Assembly (NCBI GenBank): GCA_049522565.1
Contig: JBEKNT010000108.1
Coordinates: 1 to 17,686, forward strand
DNA: 17,686 nucleotides
Direction of reading: 5' to 3'
DNA from: JASHVB01 sp049522565
Lineage (GTDB): Bacteria > Pseudomonadota > Alphaproteobacteria > Acetobacterales > Acetobacteraceae
The notes beneath the pieces were generated by a model that was not told where the DNA came from, did not search any database, and saw nothing but the letters and a program-made list of their open reading frames with translations. Positions 1 through 7,027 of the stretch are shown piece after piece (the first letter of the stretch is position 1; every line of letters starts with the position of its first letter). The translations under genes were made by a program, and so were the position numbers.

Positions 1-39
1 AGGCCGGACACCGCCGACCGCGTGGCGCGGGGCGCATGA
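1..39 (+). CDS. C-terminal end of an upstream gene (partial)
   Basis: The window opens in a frame that reads 12 codons (R-P-D-T-A-D-R-V-A-R-G-A) and stops at TGA, positions 37-39. It is followed by non-coding repeat sequence, so it is plausibly the tail of a plus-strand gene that begins outside the window. Twelve residues are too few to assign a family. The only support is the open frame and the sensible position, about 280 bases before the next gene. Confidence 0.35.
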   Translation, partial: RPDTADRVARGA

Positions 40-61
40 GCCCTGCATTGGAAAGAAACAG

Positions 62-156
62 ACCCCCCCGCCCCTTGTGGTAGGGGTTGGGGGGGTGGGG
101 TTCGCGCCGCGTGAACCCCTCCCCCCAACCCCCTCCCTCAAGGGGAGGGGGAGACT
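62..156. repeat. C/G-run palindromic intergenic repeat (family A, copy 1)
   Basis: An imperfect inverted repeat with arms of about 40 bases. The left arm runs from the C-tract at 62 to the TTC near 105; the right arm runs from GAACCCC near 114 to GGGGGAG at about 153. A short GC-rich loop separates them. The ends carry the CCCCTTG(T/A)GG signature that also ends the larger palindrome at 14281-14407, so the two look like members of one dispersed family. The G-runs on the plus strand (GGGGTTGGGGGGGTGGGG) could also form a G-quadruplex. No open frame of interest is present. Confidence 0.7.
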
Positions 157-160
157 GTTT

Positions 161-254
161 CTTGCGAGGAGCGGAGCGACGCAGCAATCTCCTGCCTGGG
201 GAGCCACCGCTCCTCGGGCCGGGGATTGCCGCGTCGCTCCGCCCCGCGCGATGA
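161..254. repeat. Dispersed palindromic repeat (family B)
   Basis: An inverted repeat with core arms GCGGAGCGACGC(A/G)GCAATC at 171-189 and its near-perfect complement at 224-242. Weaker pairing continues outward to about 161 and 254, where the sequence reads CGATGACA. The pattern 'TTGCGAGGAGCGnAGCGACGCnGCAATC ... GATTGCnGCGTCGCT' is a widespread type of intergenic repeat in proteobacterial genomes (recalled knowledge). It sits directly after the family A palindrome, so the whole 62-254 spacer is repeat DNA. It may also act as a transcript-end hairpin. Confidence 0.65.
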
Positions 255-320
255 CAGGGCCGGCACACAGCAACCGAGCTGACCACCGATCACTGGCCAC
301 TGAAAACTGACCGTTGAACC

Positions 321-1376
321 ATGACACTTGCCGCGCTGTTGCGTCACCTGACCTTTGCGGCCGGACTGGCACTGCTGTCCGCTGCGACGGTGCGGCTGAT
401 GATTGCCGTACGCCTGATGGACCGCCCCGACGGCCGCAAGGCGCATGACCGACCGACCCCGAAGGGCGGCGGCATTGGCATCGTCGTGGCCTTCCTGGTC
501 GGCATCGGCGTGCTGTACCAGTTTGCGGAATTCGCCCGGTTGGCGGATCCGTATTTCCTCGGGGTGATCGAGGCTTCGGTGGCGATCGCCGTCGTGGCCT
601 TCCTCGACGATGTGTACGACTGGAATTTCAGCATCAAACTCGGCGCGCAGTTGCTCGCGGCGCTGGTCGCGGTGGGCAGCGGGCTGTACTTGCACGACTA
701 TCGCGTGCCCTATGTGGGGCCGCTGCCGGTGGGCTGGCTGGGTCCTCCGGTGACTCTGGTCTGGCTGCTGTTCGCCACCAATGCGATGAATTTTATCGAC
801 GGGCTGAACGGGCTGGCCGGCGGTGTGGCGTTGATCGCCGCCGGTTTCCTGGCGGGCATCGCCGCGACGCATGACGGTTGGTTCGCCTACGCCGCATCAT
901 TGCTGCTGGCGGCTGGCATCGCCGGGTTCCTGCCGTTCAACTTTCCACGCGCCCGCATTTTCATGGGCGATGTCGGCAGCCAGTTCTGCGGCTTCATGCT
1001 GGCGGTGCTGGCGGTCGTCGCCAGCCGCTTCCAGGGCCTGCAGATGTCGTTCCTGCTGGTGCCGATGCTGCTGTCCGGGGTGCTGTTCGATGTCGGCTTC
1101 ACGCTGCTGCGCCGGGCCGTGGCGGGCGAACGGCTGACCGCGCCGCATCGCGGCCATCTGTATCAGATCGCGCAGCGCGCCGGTGTGCCGGCACCGGCGG
1201 TGGCGCTGGTACACTGGGGGTTCGCGCTGTACGGCGGACTGTGCTGCCTGGTGTTCATTGCCGCCTCGCCAGCCTGGAAGCCGCTGGTGCCGGCGTTGAC
1301 GCTGGTGCCGCAACTGGCGTGGCTGGGCTTCGTGGTGTCATGCGCCCGGCGCGCCGGGATCCAGCGATGGGGATGA
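321..1376 (+). CDS. Glycosyltransferase family 4 (MraY/WecA-like) membrane sugar-phosphate transferase
   Basis: A 351-residue polytopic membrane protein of the polyprenyl-phosphate N-acetylhexosamine-1-phosphate transferase family. Such enzymes transfer a sugar-phosphate from a UDP-sugar to undecaprenyl phosphate on the cytoplasmic face, starting O-antigen, exopolysaccharide or related glycan synthesis. Visible family motifs are the N-terminal D34-R-P-D-x-R-K-x-H followed by PTPKGGG (46-51), the D96-D97 pair in FLDD, NFIDGLNG with D160, FMGDVGS with D217, and a PHRGHLYQ block at 275-281, typical of the histidine-rich cytoplasmic loop. About ten hydrophobic segments lie between them. The length matches the WecA/WbpL-like subgroup. 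It starts at ATG 321; no strong ribosome site is seen. The repeat-filled spacer upstream separates it from whatever gene precedes. Which sugar it uses cannot be told; a WecA/WbpL-like role is favoured over MraY because the cell-wall cluster is absent here. Confidence 0.88.
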   Translation: MTLAALLRHLTFAAGLALLSAATVRLMIAVRLMDRPDGRKAHDRPTPKGGGIGIVVAFLVGIGVLYQFAEFARLADPYFLGVIEASVAIAVVAFLDDVYDWNFSIKLGAQLLAALVAVGSGLYLHDYRVPYVGPLPVGWLGPPVTLVWLLFATNAMNFIDGLNGLAGGVALIAAGFLAGIAATHDGWFAYAASLLLAAGIAGFLPFNFPRARIFMGDVGSQFCGFMLAVLAVVASRFQGLQMSFLLVPMLLSGVLFDVGFTLLRRAVAGERLTAPHRGHLYQIAQRAGVPAPAVALVHWGFALYGGLCCLVFIAASPAWKPLVPALTLVPQLAWLGFVVSCARRAGIQRWG

Positions 1377-1406
1377 CGGCAGGTCCCACCGTCCGCGAAC
1401 GAAGGA

Positions 1407-1440
1407 CGCGCACCCCGCACGCCTGGTGCAAAGGTGCGCG
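1407..1440. terminator. Short inverted repeat between convergent genes
   Basis: Perfect 8-base arms CGCGCACC (1407-1414) and GGTGCGCG (1433-1440) with an 18-base loop lie in the 74-base gap between two convergent stop codons. There is no clear T-tract on either side. The position suits a bidirectional terminator or transcript-end hairpin, but this rests on position and pairing only. Confidence 0.4.
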
Positions 1441-1450
1441 CCCAAGCTGG

Positions 1451-2200
1451 TCAGTGCTTCGGTTGCCCGGCATCTGCGGGCTTGCTCCCGGCCACCGGCT
1501 TCAGGTCCAGTACCGCGACGCCGTCCGGCGGAATGATGACCGATGGCAGGACCTTGTTCAGAATATCGAGCACCTGGGCCGTGATGTCGACATCACCCGT
1601 GCTCAACACGACCTGCTCTCGCCGAACGATGAAGTTCATATTGCGCTCGGCGGCCACCAGTTGCACCACTGCCGTCATCTCGCGCTGGATCTGCACCAGG
1701 CAGAACTGCCCCGCGTCCTGGATGATCCGGTCACGTGTCGCGAAACGACGGCGTGAGTCATTGAGCCGATCCTGCAGCTCGCGTTCGCGGACGCGCACTT
1801 GCTCAGCGCTCAGCTTCGGCCGGTCGTTGGCCAGTTGCTGATCGAGATCGTGCAGCGACTGCTGCTCTTTTTGCTCGTCGTCGGTCAGCTTCTGCCGGCG
1901 GGCACCCAGCACCTTGTCCACCTCCTGCGCGGCAACGGCGATTCGCATCACGTCGGGGATCGACAGGACACCGGTCACGATGGCCGGCGGCGCCGCGCCG
2001 GACACCATCGGCGGCAACGGCGGAGGCGGAGGCAGTCGGGCCAGGATCTGCTCCAGCGTGAGCGGGGGCGGCTCGGTTCCGGCCTGGCCGGCCGCGGGCG
2101 GCGGGGTCGGCGATGCAACCGGCTGGGCCAGAGCACACAGCGGCAGGGACAACAGGGCGGTGACCATAGCGACCACCGCCGAACGACGAAAAGGAGTCAC
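1451..2200 (-). CDS. Secreted Skp/OmpH-like periplasmic protein with proline-rich N-terminus
   Basis: A 249-residue exported protein. The start is GTG at 2200, preceded by GAGG eight bases upstream and followed by a signal peptide (basic RR at 5-6, hydrophobic 9-24, likely cleavage after ALA at about 25). The mature part begins with a proline-rich stretch (27-74, with PPPPPLPP near 57-64). Then comes a long charged helical region (about 92-190, rich in E, Q, K, R and D, with 'ERELQDRLNDSRRRF') and a C-terminal block 'ERNMNFIVRREQVVLSTGDVDIT...VLDILNKVLP'. The coiled coil plus the 'vDIT..vL..LN' ending is the hallmark of the OmpH/Skp family of periplasmic chaperones that hold unfolded outer-membrane proteins. 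The extra proline-rich segment makes it longer than E. coli Skp (about 160 residues). It converges with the glycosyltransferase and diverges from the hydrolase gene. It is not next to bamA/lpxD, so it may be a paralogue. Confidence 0.75.
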   Translation of the reverse strand: MTPFRRSAVVAMVTALLSLPLCALAQPVASPTPPPAAGQAGTEPPPLTLEQILARLPPPPPLPPMVSGAAPPAIVTGVLSIPDVMRIAVAAQEVDKVLGARRQKLTDDEQKEQQSLHDLDQQLANDRPKLSAEQVRVRERELQDRLNDSRRRFATRDRIIQDAGQFCLVQIQREMTAVVQLVAAERNMNFIVRREQVVLSTGDVDITAQVLDILNKVLPSVIIPPDGVAVLDLKPVAGSKPADAGQPKH

Positions 2201-2474
2201 GCGAACCTCGCCACAATACGGTTTTCAGGCGTTCGTCTGAGCCGCCAGGCGCCGGCAACGGCGCATGGCGTCAGAGTCGGGGCCTTGTAGACCGGCTCGC
2301 GAGCGCGTGACAGCCGGAGCCGCCGCGCGGCGTGACCGCAGCTTGCGTCGCGCCCGCGAGGCGGCGCTGCCAGCGACGGCCGCGCTGGAAGGCGTCGCGG
2401 CGGCAGCGCGCTGGACGGCGGCGGCGCTGCGCGCGCAAGCTGTGCGGGGAAAACAATACCGGGGAAGCGCAGGC

Positions 2475-3695
2475 ATGACCGGCACGTGGATCGACATCGG
2501 CGACGGCTTCCGCGGCTACCTCGCCGTGCCGCAATGCGGCTCCGGACCGGGGTTGCTGCTGTTGCAGGAGATCTTCGGCGTCAATCCGCATATGCGCGAC
2601 GTCGCCGACGACTACGCCGAGGAAGGCTACGTCGTGTTGGCCCCCGACCTGTTCTGGCGGCTGGAGCCTGGCGTCGAACTGGGCCACAGCGACGCCGACA
2701 TGGCGCACGCCTTCGCGCTGTATGGGCGCTTCGATACCACTCTGGCGACGCAGGACATCAGCACCGCGCTCGCCCGCCTGCGCGCGCGGCCGGAATGCAC
2801 CGGCAAGGTGGGCGCGCTGGGCTTCTGCCTTGGCGGTCTGCTGGCGTATCTCGCCGCGGCGCGATGCGGTGTCGATTGCGCGGTTGGCTATTATGGCGTC
2901 GGCATCGAGAACCATCTGGACGAAGCGGCATCGATCGCCGGTCCGCTGGTGCTGCATTTCGGCGAGCGTGACGCCCTGGTGCCCGCCGCAGCGCGTGGCG
3001 CGATCGCGGCGGCGCTCGCCGATCGCGCCGACGCGCAGATCTTCGTCTATCCGGGGTGCGACCACGCGTTCAACAACCCCGGGCGCCCGAGCTTCGACAA
3101 GGCGGCGGCGTTGATGGCACATTCGCGCTCGATTGCCGCGTTGCGCCAGGCGATGGGGCCACATTTCGATCTGTCAGCGTTATGGGAGCAGCATACGGGG
3201 TATGAATTCGGCGAGCGGGATGCCGAGGCGACGATGCGCACGATGGTGGCGCAGCCTTACGTCAACCATATCCCGGTGATGACCGGTGGCGTCGGCTATG
3301 CCGATCTGCTGCGCTTCTACCAGCATCATTTCATTCCGAAGACCCCGGCGGACACGCGGTTGGTGCCGATCAGCCGCACCATCGGTGCCGATCGCGTCGT
3401 CGATGAGATGCTGTTCTGCTTCACCCACGACATCGAGATCGATTGGATGCTGCCCGGCGTGGCGCCGACCGGGCGCTATGTGGAAATTCCGTTGGTTGCG
3501 ATCGTGCGGTTCCGCGGCGACAAGCTTTATAACGAGCACATCTACTGGGACCAGGCGTCGGTGCTGGCGCAGATCGGCCTGCTTGACCCTGCCACCCTGC
3601 CCGTCGCCGGCGTGGAGACCGCCCGCAAACTGCTCGACGAGTCGCTGCCGTCGAATACCAAGATGCGGCGCTGGTCGGAAAGTGCCGGGCGATGA
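2475..3695 (+). CDS. Dienelactone hydrolase domain fused to an NTF2/SnoaL-like domain
   Basis: A 406-residue two-domain protein. Residues 1 to about 225 are an alpha/beta-hydrolase of the dienelactone hydrolase (carboxymethylenebutenolidase) family: E32 in LLQEIFGVNPHMRD, nucleophile Cys118 in GFCLGG, Asp166 in GERDALVP and His197 in GCDHAFNNP. This is the Cys-His-Asp triad of enzymes that open lactone rings in chlorocatechol-type pathways. Residues 235-370 resemble a SnoaL/NTF2-like fold (W237, 'YVNHIPVMTGGVG', 'FCFTHDIEIDWMLPGV', 'NEHIYWDQASVLAQIGLLD'), which in related proteins forms a small pocket. ATG 2475 is preferred because GGGGAAG lies just upstream and the domain begins immediately. 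The frame stays open back to 2265, but that part is a low-complexity Ala/Arg stretch. Its stop overlaps the next start (ATGA, 3692-3695), indicating an operon. The substrate is unknown. Confidence 0.85.
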   Translation: MTGTWIDIGDGFRGYLAVPQCGSGPGLLLLQEIFGVNPHMRDVADDYAEEGYVVLAPDLFWRLEPGVELGHSDADMAHAFALYGRFDTTLATQDISTALARLRARPECTGKVGALGFCLGGLLAYLAAARCGVDCAVGYYGVGIENHLDEAASIAGPLVLHFGERDALVPAAARGAIAAALADRADAQIFVYPGCDHAFNNPGRPSFDKAAALMAHSRSIAALRQAMGPHFDLSALWEQHTGYEFGERDAEATMRTMVAQPYVNHIPVMTGGVGYADLLRFYQHHFIPKTPADTRLVPISRTIGADRVVDEMLFCFTHDIEIDWMLPGVAPTGRYVEIPLVAIVRFRGDKLYNEHIYWDQASVLAQIGLLDPATLPVAGVETARKLLDESLPSNTKMRRWSESAGR

Positions 3696-4438
3696 CGGTT
3701 ACGTATTTTGCCACCTTCCGCCACGACGGCGTGGTTGGCGCGGAGGATTTGCAGTGGCTGGAAAGACTGCTGGCAGCTACGCCGGGCCTGGCGCGGGGGC
3801 TGATCTACACGCCGGCGCAGACGCACGATCCGTATCTCGATGACGGCCGCCCGCCGGCGCTGGCCGTGCAGCTCTATTTCCCCGACATCGCCGCGCTGGA
3901 GGCGGCGTTGGCGCATGGCGGGCATCTCCAGGCGCTCGCCGCACCGGACGCGCTGCCCTCGTTGCGCGGCGCGGCGGTGACGCAGCAGGCGATGCTGGCG
4001 CGGGCGTTCGCGGTGCCGGATGCGCGCAGCGGCACCGCGTCGGGCGAGCCGGGCTGCACCTACCTGGTGACCTATGAAGGCGCCGCCGCGGACCAGAATG
4101 CCTGGGTCGCGCACTACATCGAGCACCACACGGCGATCATGGCGCGGTTCCCCGGTATTCGCGAGGTCGAGGTCGCCACCCGCATCGATTGGTGCGGCTT
4201 CCTGCCGTGGCCGCGCGTCGATGCCATGCTGCGCAACAAGGTGGTGTTCGATGATGCGGCGGCGCTGACGGCGGCGCTGAATTCGCCGGTGCGGCACGAC
4301 ATGCGCGCGGACTTCCAGCGCTTCCCGGCGTTCACCGGAACGGTGACGCATTTCCCGATGGCCACCGAAAACCTCGCCCACGGCGTGGGCTTGAGCCGCG
4401 CATCGGATCGACGCGAGACGCGTGAGGGGCGAGGGTGA
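3692..4438 (+). CDS. EthD/dimeric alpha-beta-barrel-like protein, two tandem halves
   Basis: A 248-residue protein translationally coupled to the hydrolase gene by an ATGA overlap. It appears to contain two ferredoxin-like (dimeric alpha/beta barrel) halves. The first (about 1-115) starts 'MTVTYFATFRHDG' and has a strand-helix pattern with 'LAVQLYFPD'. The second (about 128-235) starts 'CTYLVTYEG', contains 'HYIEHHTAIMARFPGIREVEV', which is the EthD-type helix-turn-strand with histidines, and ends 'FTGTVTHFPM'. EthD-like proteins accompany oxidative catabolic enzymes, some as small-molecule-binding or isomerase/lyase subunits. The family call is from pattern recognition and is moderate. The coupling to a dienelactone hydrolase and the nearby flavin monooxygenase suggest a shared degradative pathway. 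The last 20 or so residues are basic, low-complexity and probably disordered. Confidence 0.7.
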   Translation: MTVTYFATFRHDGVVGAEDLQWLERLLAATPGLARGLIYTPAQTHDPYLDDGRPPALAVQLYFPDIAALEAALAHGGHLQALAAPDALPSLRGAAVTQQAMLARAFAVPDARSGTASGEPGCTYLVTYEGAAADQNAWVAHYIEHHTAIMARFPGIREVEVATRIDWCGFLPWPRVDAMLRNKVVFDDAAALTAALNSPVRHDMRADFQRFPAFTGTVTHFPMATENLAHGVGLSRASDRRETREGRG

Positions 4439-4439
4439 T

Positions 4440-4491
4440 CGTGACCGGGTCGGCTCGCAGCATACCGACGCCGCGTGCCGACCCGGTCACG
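4440..4491. terminator. Strong 15-bp perfect inverted repeat after the EthD-like gene
   Basis: Perfect arms CGTGACCGGGTCGGC (4440-4454) and GCCGACCCGGTCACG (4477-4491) with a 22-base loop begin two bases after the stop codon of the preceding gene. RNA from here would fold into a very stable hairpin. There is no T-run afterwards, so it is not a textbook intrinsic terminator. A transcript-end or RNase-protective hairpin, or a dispersed palindrome, is equally possible. Confidence 0.55.
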
Positions 4492-4512
4492 CTCATCGTT
4501 CATGCGTCTCGG

Positions 4513-4539
4513 CCTCTCCCGCGCGTCGCGCGGGGGAGG
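4513..4539 (+). promoter_or_regulatory. Hairpin that contains the likely ribosome binding site of the monooxygenase gene
   Basis: Arms CCTCTCCCGCGCG (4513-4525) and CGCGCGGGGGAGG (4527-4539) pair at 12 of 13 positions, with the odd T able to wobble with G. The right arm contains GGGGGAGG, the only good Shine-Dalgarno-like sequence before the ATG at 4552, with a spacing of 12. Folding would hide the ribosome site. This could be a translation-limiting hairpin or another dispersed palindrome that happens to supply the ribosome site. Confidence 0.45.
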
Positions 4540-4551
4540 TAAAGTCACGCC

Positions 4552-5691
4552 ATGTCCAATCCTCGCACCCACCATCCGCTCTTCGGTCCGAACCGCTTCA
4601 AGCTCGGCATCTTCAGCGCCAACTGCGACGGCGGCCTGACGATGAGCCTGGCGCCGGAGCGCTGGCGCGCCAATTGGGACGACATCGTCGCGATGACGCG
4701 CATCGCCGACGAGGCCGGGATCGAATTCATCCTGCCGGTGGCGAAATGGCGTGGCTACCAGGGCAAGGCGAACATCTACGGCCGCTCCTTCGAGACTCTG
4801 ACGCACGGCGCGGCGCTGAGTGCGCTGACCCGGCGCATCGCCATCTTCTCCACCGTGCACGTGCCGTTGGTCACGCCGGCCTTCGCCGCCAAGGCGATCG
4901 CCACGATCGACCACATCTCGCATGGCCGCGCCGGGCTGAACATCGTGTGCGGCTGGAACCAGGCCGAGTTCGACCTGCACGGGGTCAGCATCGATCCGGA
5001 CACGCGTTACGAGCACGGGCTGGAATGGTTCGAGGTCTGGTCGCGGCTGTTGCAAGGCGGCCCGGAATTCGACTGGGATGGCCGGTTCTTCAAATTGAAG
5101 AACCTGCAAACCGATCCGGTGTCGTTGCAGCGCCCCTGGCCGGTGGTGATGTCGGCCGGTTTTTCCCCGCGCGGTCGCGACTTCGCCGCGCGCGCCGCCG
5201 ACGCGCTGTTCCTGAACGTGACGGAACTCGACCAGGTGCCGCTGTTGCTCGCCAACGTGGCGGAACACGCGGGGCGGCACGGCCGCCGCATCGGCGTGTT
5301 CACCATGGGCCATGTCGTGTGCCGCCCGACGCGGCGCGAAGCGGAGGACTACTTCGAGTATTTCGCAGAGCAGATGGCGGATACCGACGGCCAGCAATAC
5401 TACCGCAATGCGCGGGGGACGACCGTGGGGGACGGCAGCGCCCGGATCGCCCGGCCGTTGGAGAACCGCTTCACCCGCAGCGGCGGGAAGCGTTACGACG
5501 GCGCCTATCCGGGCAGCTACCCGTTCGTCGGCTCGCCCGACGACGTCGCGACGGAGATGGCGGCGATGAGCGCGACCGGACTGGCCGGCTGCACGGTGGC
5601 GTTCGTCGATTACCTGAAGGAGATTCCGTACTTTGTGCAGGAGGTGTTGCCGCGGCTGGAGCGGTTGGGGGTGCGGGAGGCGGCGCGATGA
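4552..5691 (+). CDS. LLM-class flavin-dependent monooxygenase (RutA-like)
   Basis: A 379-residue protein of the bacterial luciferase-like (LLM) superfamily, TIM-barrel enzymes that use reduced FMN (or F420) and oxygen. Family features are the N-terminal strand 'KLGIFSANCDGG', 'VAMTRIADEAGIEFILPVAKW' (46-66), 'ANIYGRSFETLT' with 'LSALTRRIAIFSTVHVPL' (89-106), 'ATIDHISHGRAGLNIVCGWN' (117-136), 'TRYEHGLEWFEVWSRL', and the phosphate-region 'GFSPRGRDFAARAADALFLN'. The HISxGRxGLNIVxGW segment is close to that of RutA, the pyrimidine ring-opening monooxygenase, and related alkanesulfonate-type enzymes. A substrate cannot be assigned. It lies 113 bases after the EthD-like gene with two hairpins between, so it may be co-transcribed or separately controlled. 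It converges with the toxin gene, leaving 10 bases. The start at ATG 4552 is supported by GGGGGAGG upstream. Confidence 0.88.
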   Translation: MSNPRTHHPLFGPNRFKLGIFSANCDGGLTMSLAPERWRANWDDIVAMTRIADEAGIEFILPVAKWRGYQGKANIYGRSFETLTHGAALSALTRRIAIFSTVHVPLVTPAFAAKAIATIDHISHGRAGLNIVCGWNQAEFDLHGVSIDPDTRYEHGLEWFEVWSRLLQGGPEFDWDGRFFKLKNLQTDPVSLQRPWPVVMSAGFSPRGRDFAARAADALFLNVTELDQVPLLLANVAEHAGRHGRRIGVFTMGHVVCRPTRREAEDYFEYFAEQMADTDGQQYYRNARGTTVGDGSARIARPLENRFTRSGGKRYDGAYPGSYPFVGSPDDVATEMAAMSATGLAGCTVAFVDYLKEIPYFVQEVLPRLERLGVREAAR

Positions 5692-5701
5692 TGCGACTGC
5701 G

Positions 5702-6130
5702 CTACGCAGCCGGGACAATGACATTGACCCCAAATTCGCGCGCAGCAGTCGCGAGTCGGCGATCCGACGTCACCAGTGTCAGGTCCAACCGCCGGCAGAC
5801 CGCCGCGTGCAGCGCGTCCGGCGCCCGCAGCATCAGGTCAAACCGCCGCACGTAGGTATTCGCCAGCCGTATGTCGGAGGCACGAATGTCCGCCGGCTCG
5901 CTTCCCGTTCTTCGCCAGGCGTCGAAAGCGATTAGCCGCGCCTTTGCTTCGTCCGCCGTCATCGTACCAGTCCGGACGAGTCGAGACAGAGCCGAGGAGA
6001 CCTCGGCAGCGGCGAACTCGCTTACCACAAGCGTCACGCTGTATTGTTCTATAAACGCAACCATGATCGCGCTGGCCGGCTCGTCCACGAGCGTGGGAAC
6101 CAGCGCGCTGGCGTCGAGGTAGGCGCTCAC
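5702..6130 (-). CDS. vapC: PIN-domain toxin (VapC-type ribonuclease)
   Basis: 142 residues from a GTG start whose bases overlap the antitoxin stop (GTGA, 6130-6127), the usual coupling in type II toxin-antitoxin operons. The PIN-domain acidic residues are visible: D6 in YLDASALV, E43 in AAEVSSALSR, D105 in LRAPDALHAA and D123 in LVTSDRRLA. These would coordinate Mg2+ for RNA cleavage (VapC toxins cut tRNA or rRNA). The length is normal for the family. The frame continues upstream, but the longer version would sit almost wholly inside the antitoxin gene, so the GTG start is chosen. The gene order (antitoxin first) and convergence on the monooxygenase gene point to a self-contained module. All catalytic residues appear intact. 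Confidence 0.88.
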   Translation of the reverse strand: MSAYLDASALVPTLVDEPASAIMVAFIEQYSVTLVVSEFAAAEVSSALSRLVRTGTMTADEAKARLIAFDAWRRTGSEPADIRASDIRLANTYVRRFDLMLRAPDALHAAVCRRLDLTLVTSDRRLATAAREFGVNVIVPAA

Positions 6131-6372
6131 TCGTCCTCGTAGATTTGGCGCAGCAACTCGACGGACGTTGTGGGTATTGCCGGCCCTGCATCGCGAAGCG
6201 CTCGCAGCCGCTCCCATGCGGCCTTCGCCGCCGGCGAATCATGGTTGCGGGTCGGGCGAAGCTCCGCCACCGGCTTGCCGTCGCGGGTGATCACCACCGC
6301 CTTACCCTCGATCGCCTCGTCGATCAGGCTGGGCAGGCGCTCCTTCGCTTCGGCGATGCTGTACGTGCTCAT
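6127..6372 (-). CDS. Phd/YefM-family antitoxin of the PIN toxin
   Basis: 81 residues from ATG 6372. The N-terminal half has the Phd/YefM fold signature: 'STYSIAEAKERLPSLIDEAIEGKAVVITRDGKPVAELRP' (written here only to show family; the key residues are A-E-A-K, L-x-x-L-I-D, V-x-I-T-R-x-G-K-P-V-A). This part dimerises and binds the operator. The C-terminal part (about 44-81, with 'LRQIYEDE') would wrap and neutralise the toxin. It is translationally coupled to the toxin by a 4-base overlap. It is divergent from ruvC, with a 145-base shared upstream region in which an autoregulatory operator is expected; I see no clear palindrome there. Antitoxins of this type paired with PIN toxins are often labelled vapB-like. 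Confidence 0.87.
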   Translation of the reverse strand: MSTYSIAEAKERLPSLIDEAIEGKAVVITRDGKPVAELRPTRNHDSPAAKAAWERLRALRDAGPAIPTTSVELLRQIYEDE

Positions 6373-6517
6373 GGCGGTCCACCGAGATCCTGACGGAACG
6401 CTATAGCCGCTTTTCCACATGCATTCCACGCGCCTGCCCTGAACCGCCTGCCATCCGAGCCCAACCCGGCGTAGAACAGCCCCCGAATCGACACCCCTAA
6501 CCCGAGTCGCAACACAC

Positions 6518-7027
6518 ATGGTCCGGCTGCTGGGCATCGACCCCGGCCTGCGCTTCACCGGCTGGGGCCTCATCGAGGCGGACGGCAACCGCCTGCGCCA
6601 CCGCGCCGACGGCGTCATCGCCACCGACGCCGCGACCTCGGTGCCCGACCGGCTGCGCGTGCTGCACGACGCGCTGGCAGCGCTGTTGGCGGAGTGGCAG
6701 CCGGACGAGGCCGCCGTCGAGGAAACCTACGTCAACCGCAACGGCAGCGCGACGCTGAAGCTCGGTTATGCCCGCGGGGTGGCGCTGCTGGCGCCGGCGC
6801 TGGCTGGCATTCCGATCACCGAATACGCCGCCAAGTCGGTGAAGCTGGCGGTGGTCGGCACCGGCGGGGCGGACAAGACGCAGGTGCAGATGATGGTGCG
6901 CCGCCTGCTGCCGGGAGCGGCGATCAAGCGGGCGGACGCGGCCGACGCGCTGGCGGTGGCGATCTGCCACGCGCATCACCGCGCCAGCCGCCGCGCCTGG
7001 GCCATCGTCGCGGCCGCCTCCGCATGA
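6518..7027 (+). CDS. ruvC: Crossover junction endodeoxyribonuclease RuvC
   Basis: 169 residues, the usual length (E. coli 173). RuvC dimers resolve Holliday junctions by symmetric cleavage, guided by RuvAB. The four catalytic acids of the RNase H-like fold are present: D8 in GIDPG, E68 in AVEETY, and D140 and D143 in RADAADALAVA. Other conserved features are 'RLRxLHDAL' and 'KLGYARGVALL'. The start is ATG 6518. The stop codon overlaps an ATG (ATGA, 7024-7027) that begins with sequence nearly identical to the start of ruvA, although the complete ruvA lies at 11005. The upstream neighbour is a toxin-antitoxin pair rather than the yebC-type gene often seen (family knowledge). The gene itself looks fully functional. 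Confidence 0.97.
   Translation: MVRLLGIDPGLRFTGWGLIEADGNRLRHRADGVIATDAATSVPDRLRVLHDALAALLAEWQPDEAAVEETYVNRNGSATLKLGYARGVALLAPALAGIPITEYAAKSVKLAVVGTGGADKTQVQMMVRRLLPGAAIKRADAADALAVAICHAHHRASRRAWAIVAAASA

Noticed and set aside
2265..2474. Longer N-terminus of the dienelactone-hydrolase gene
   Set aside because: The frame is open, but it encodes a low-complexity Ala/Arg stretch typical of GC-rich non-coding DNA, and the start at 2475 has a ribosome site directly before the conserved domain.
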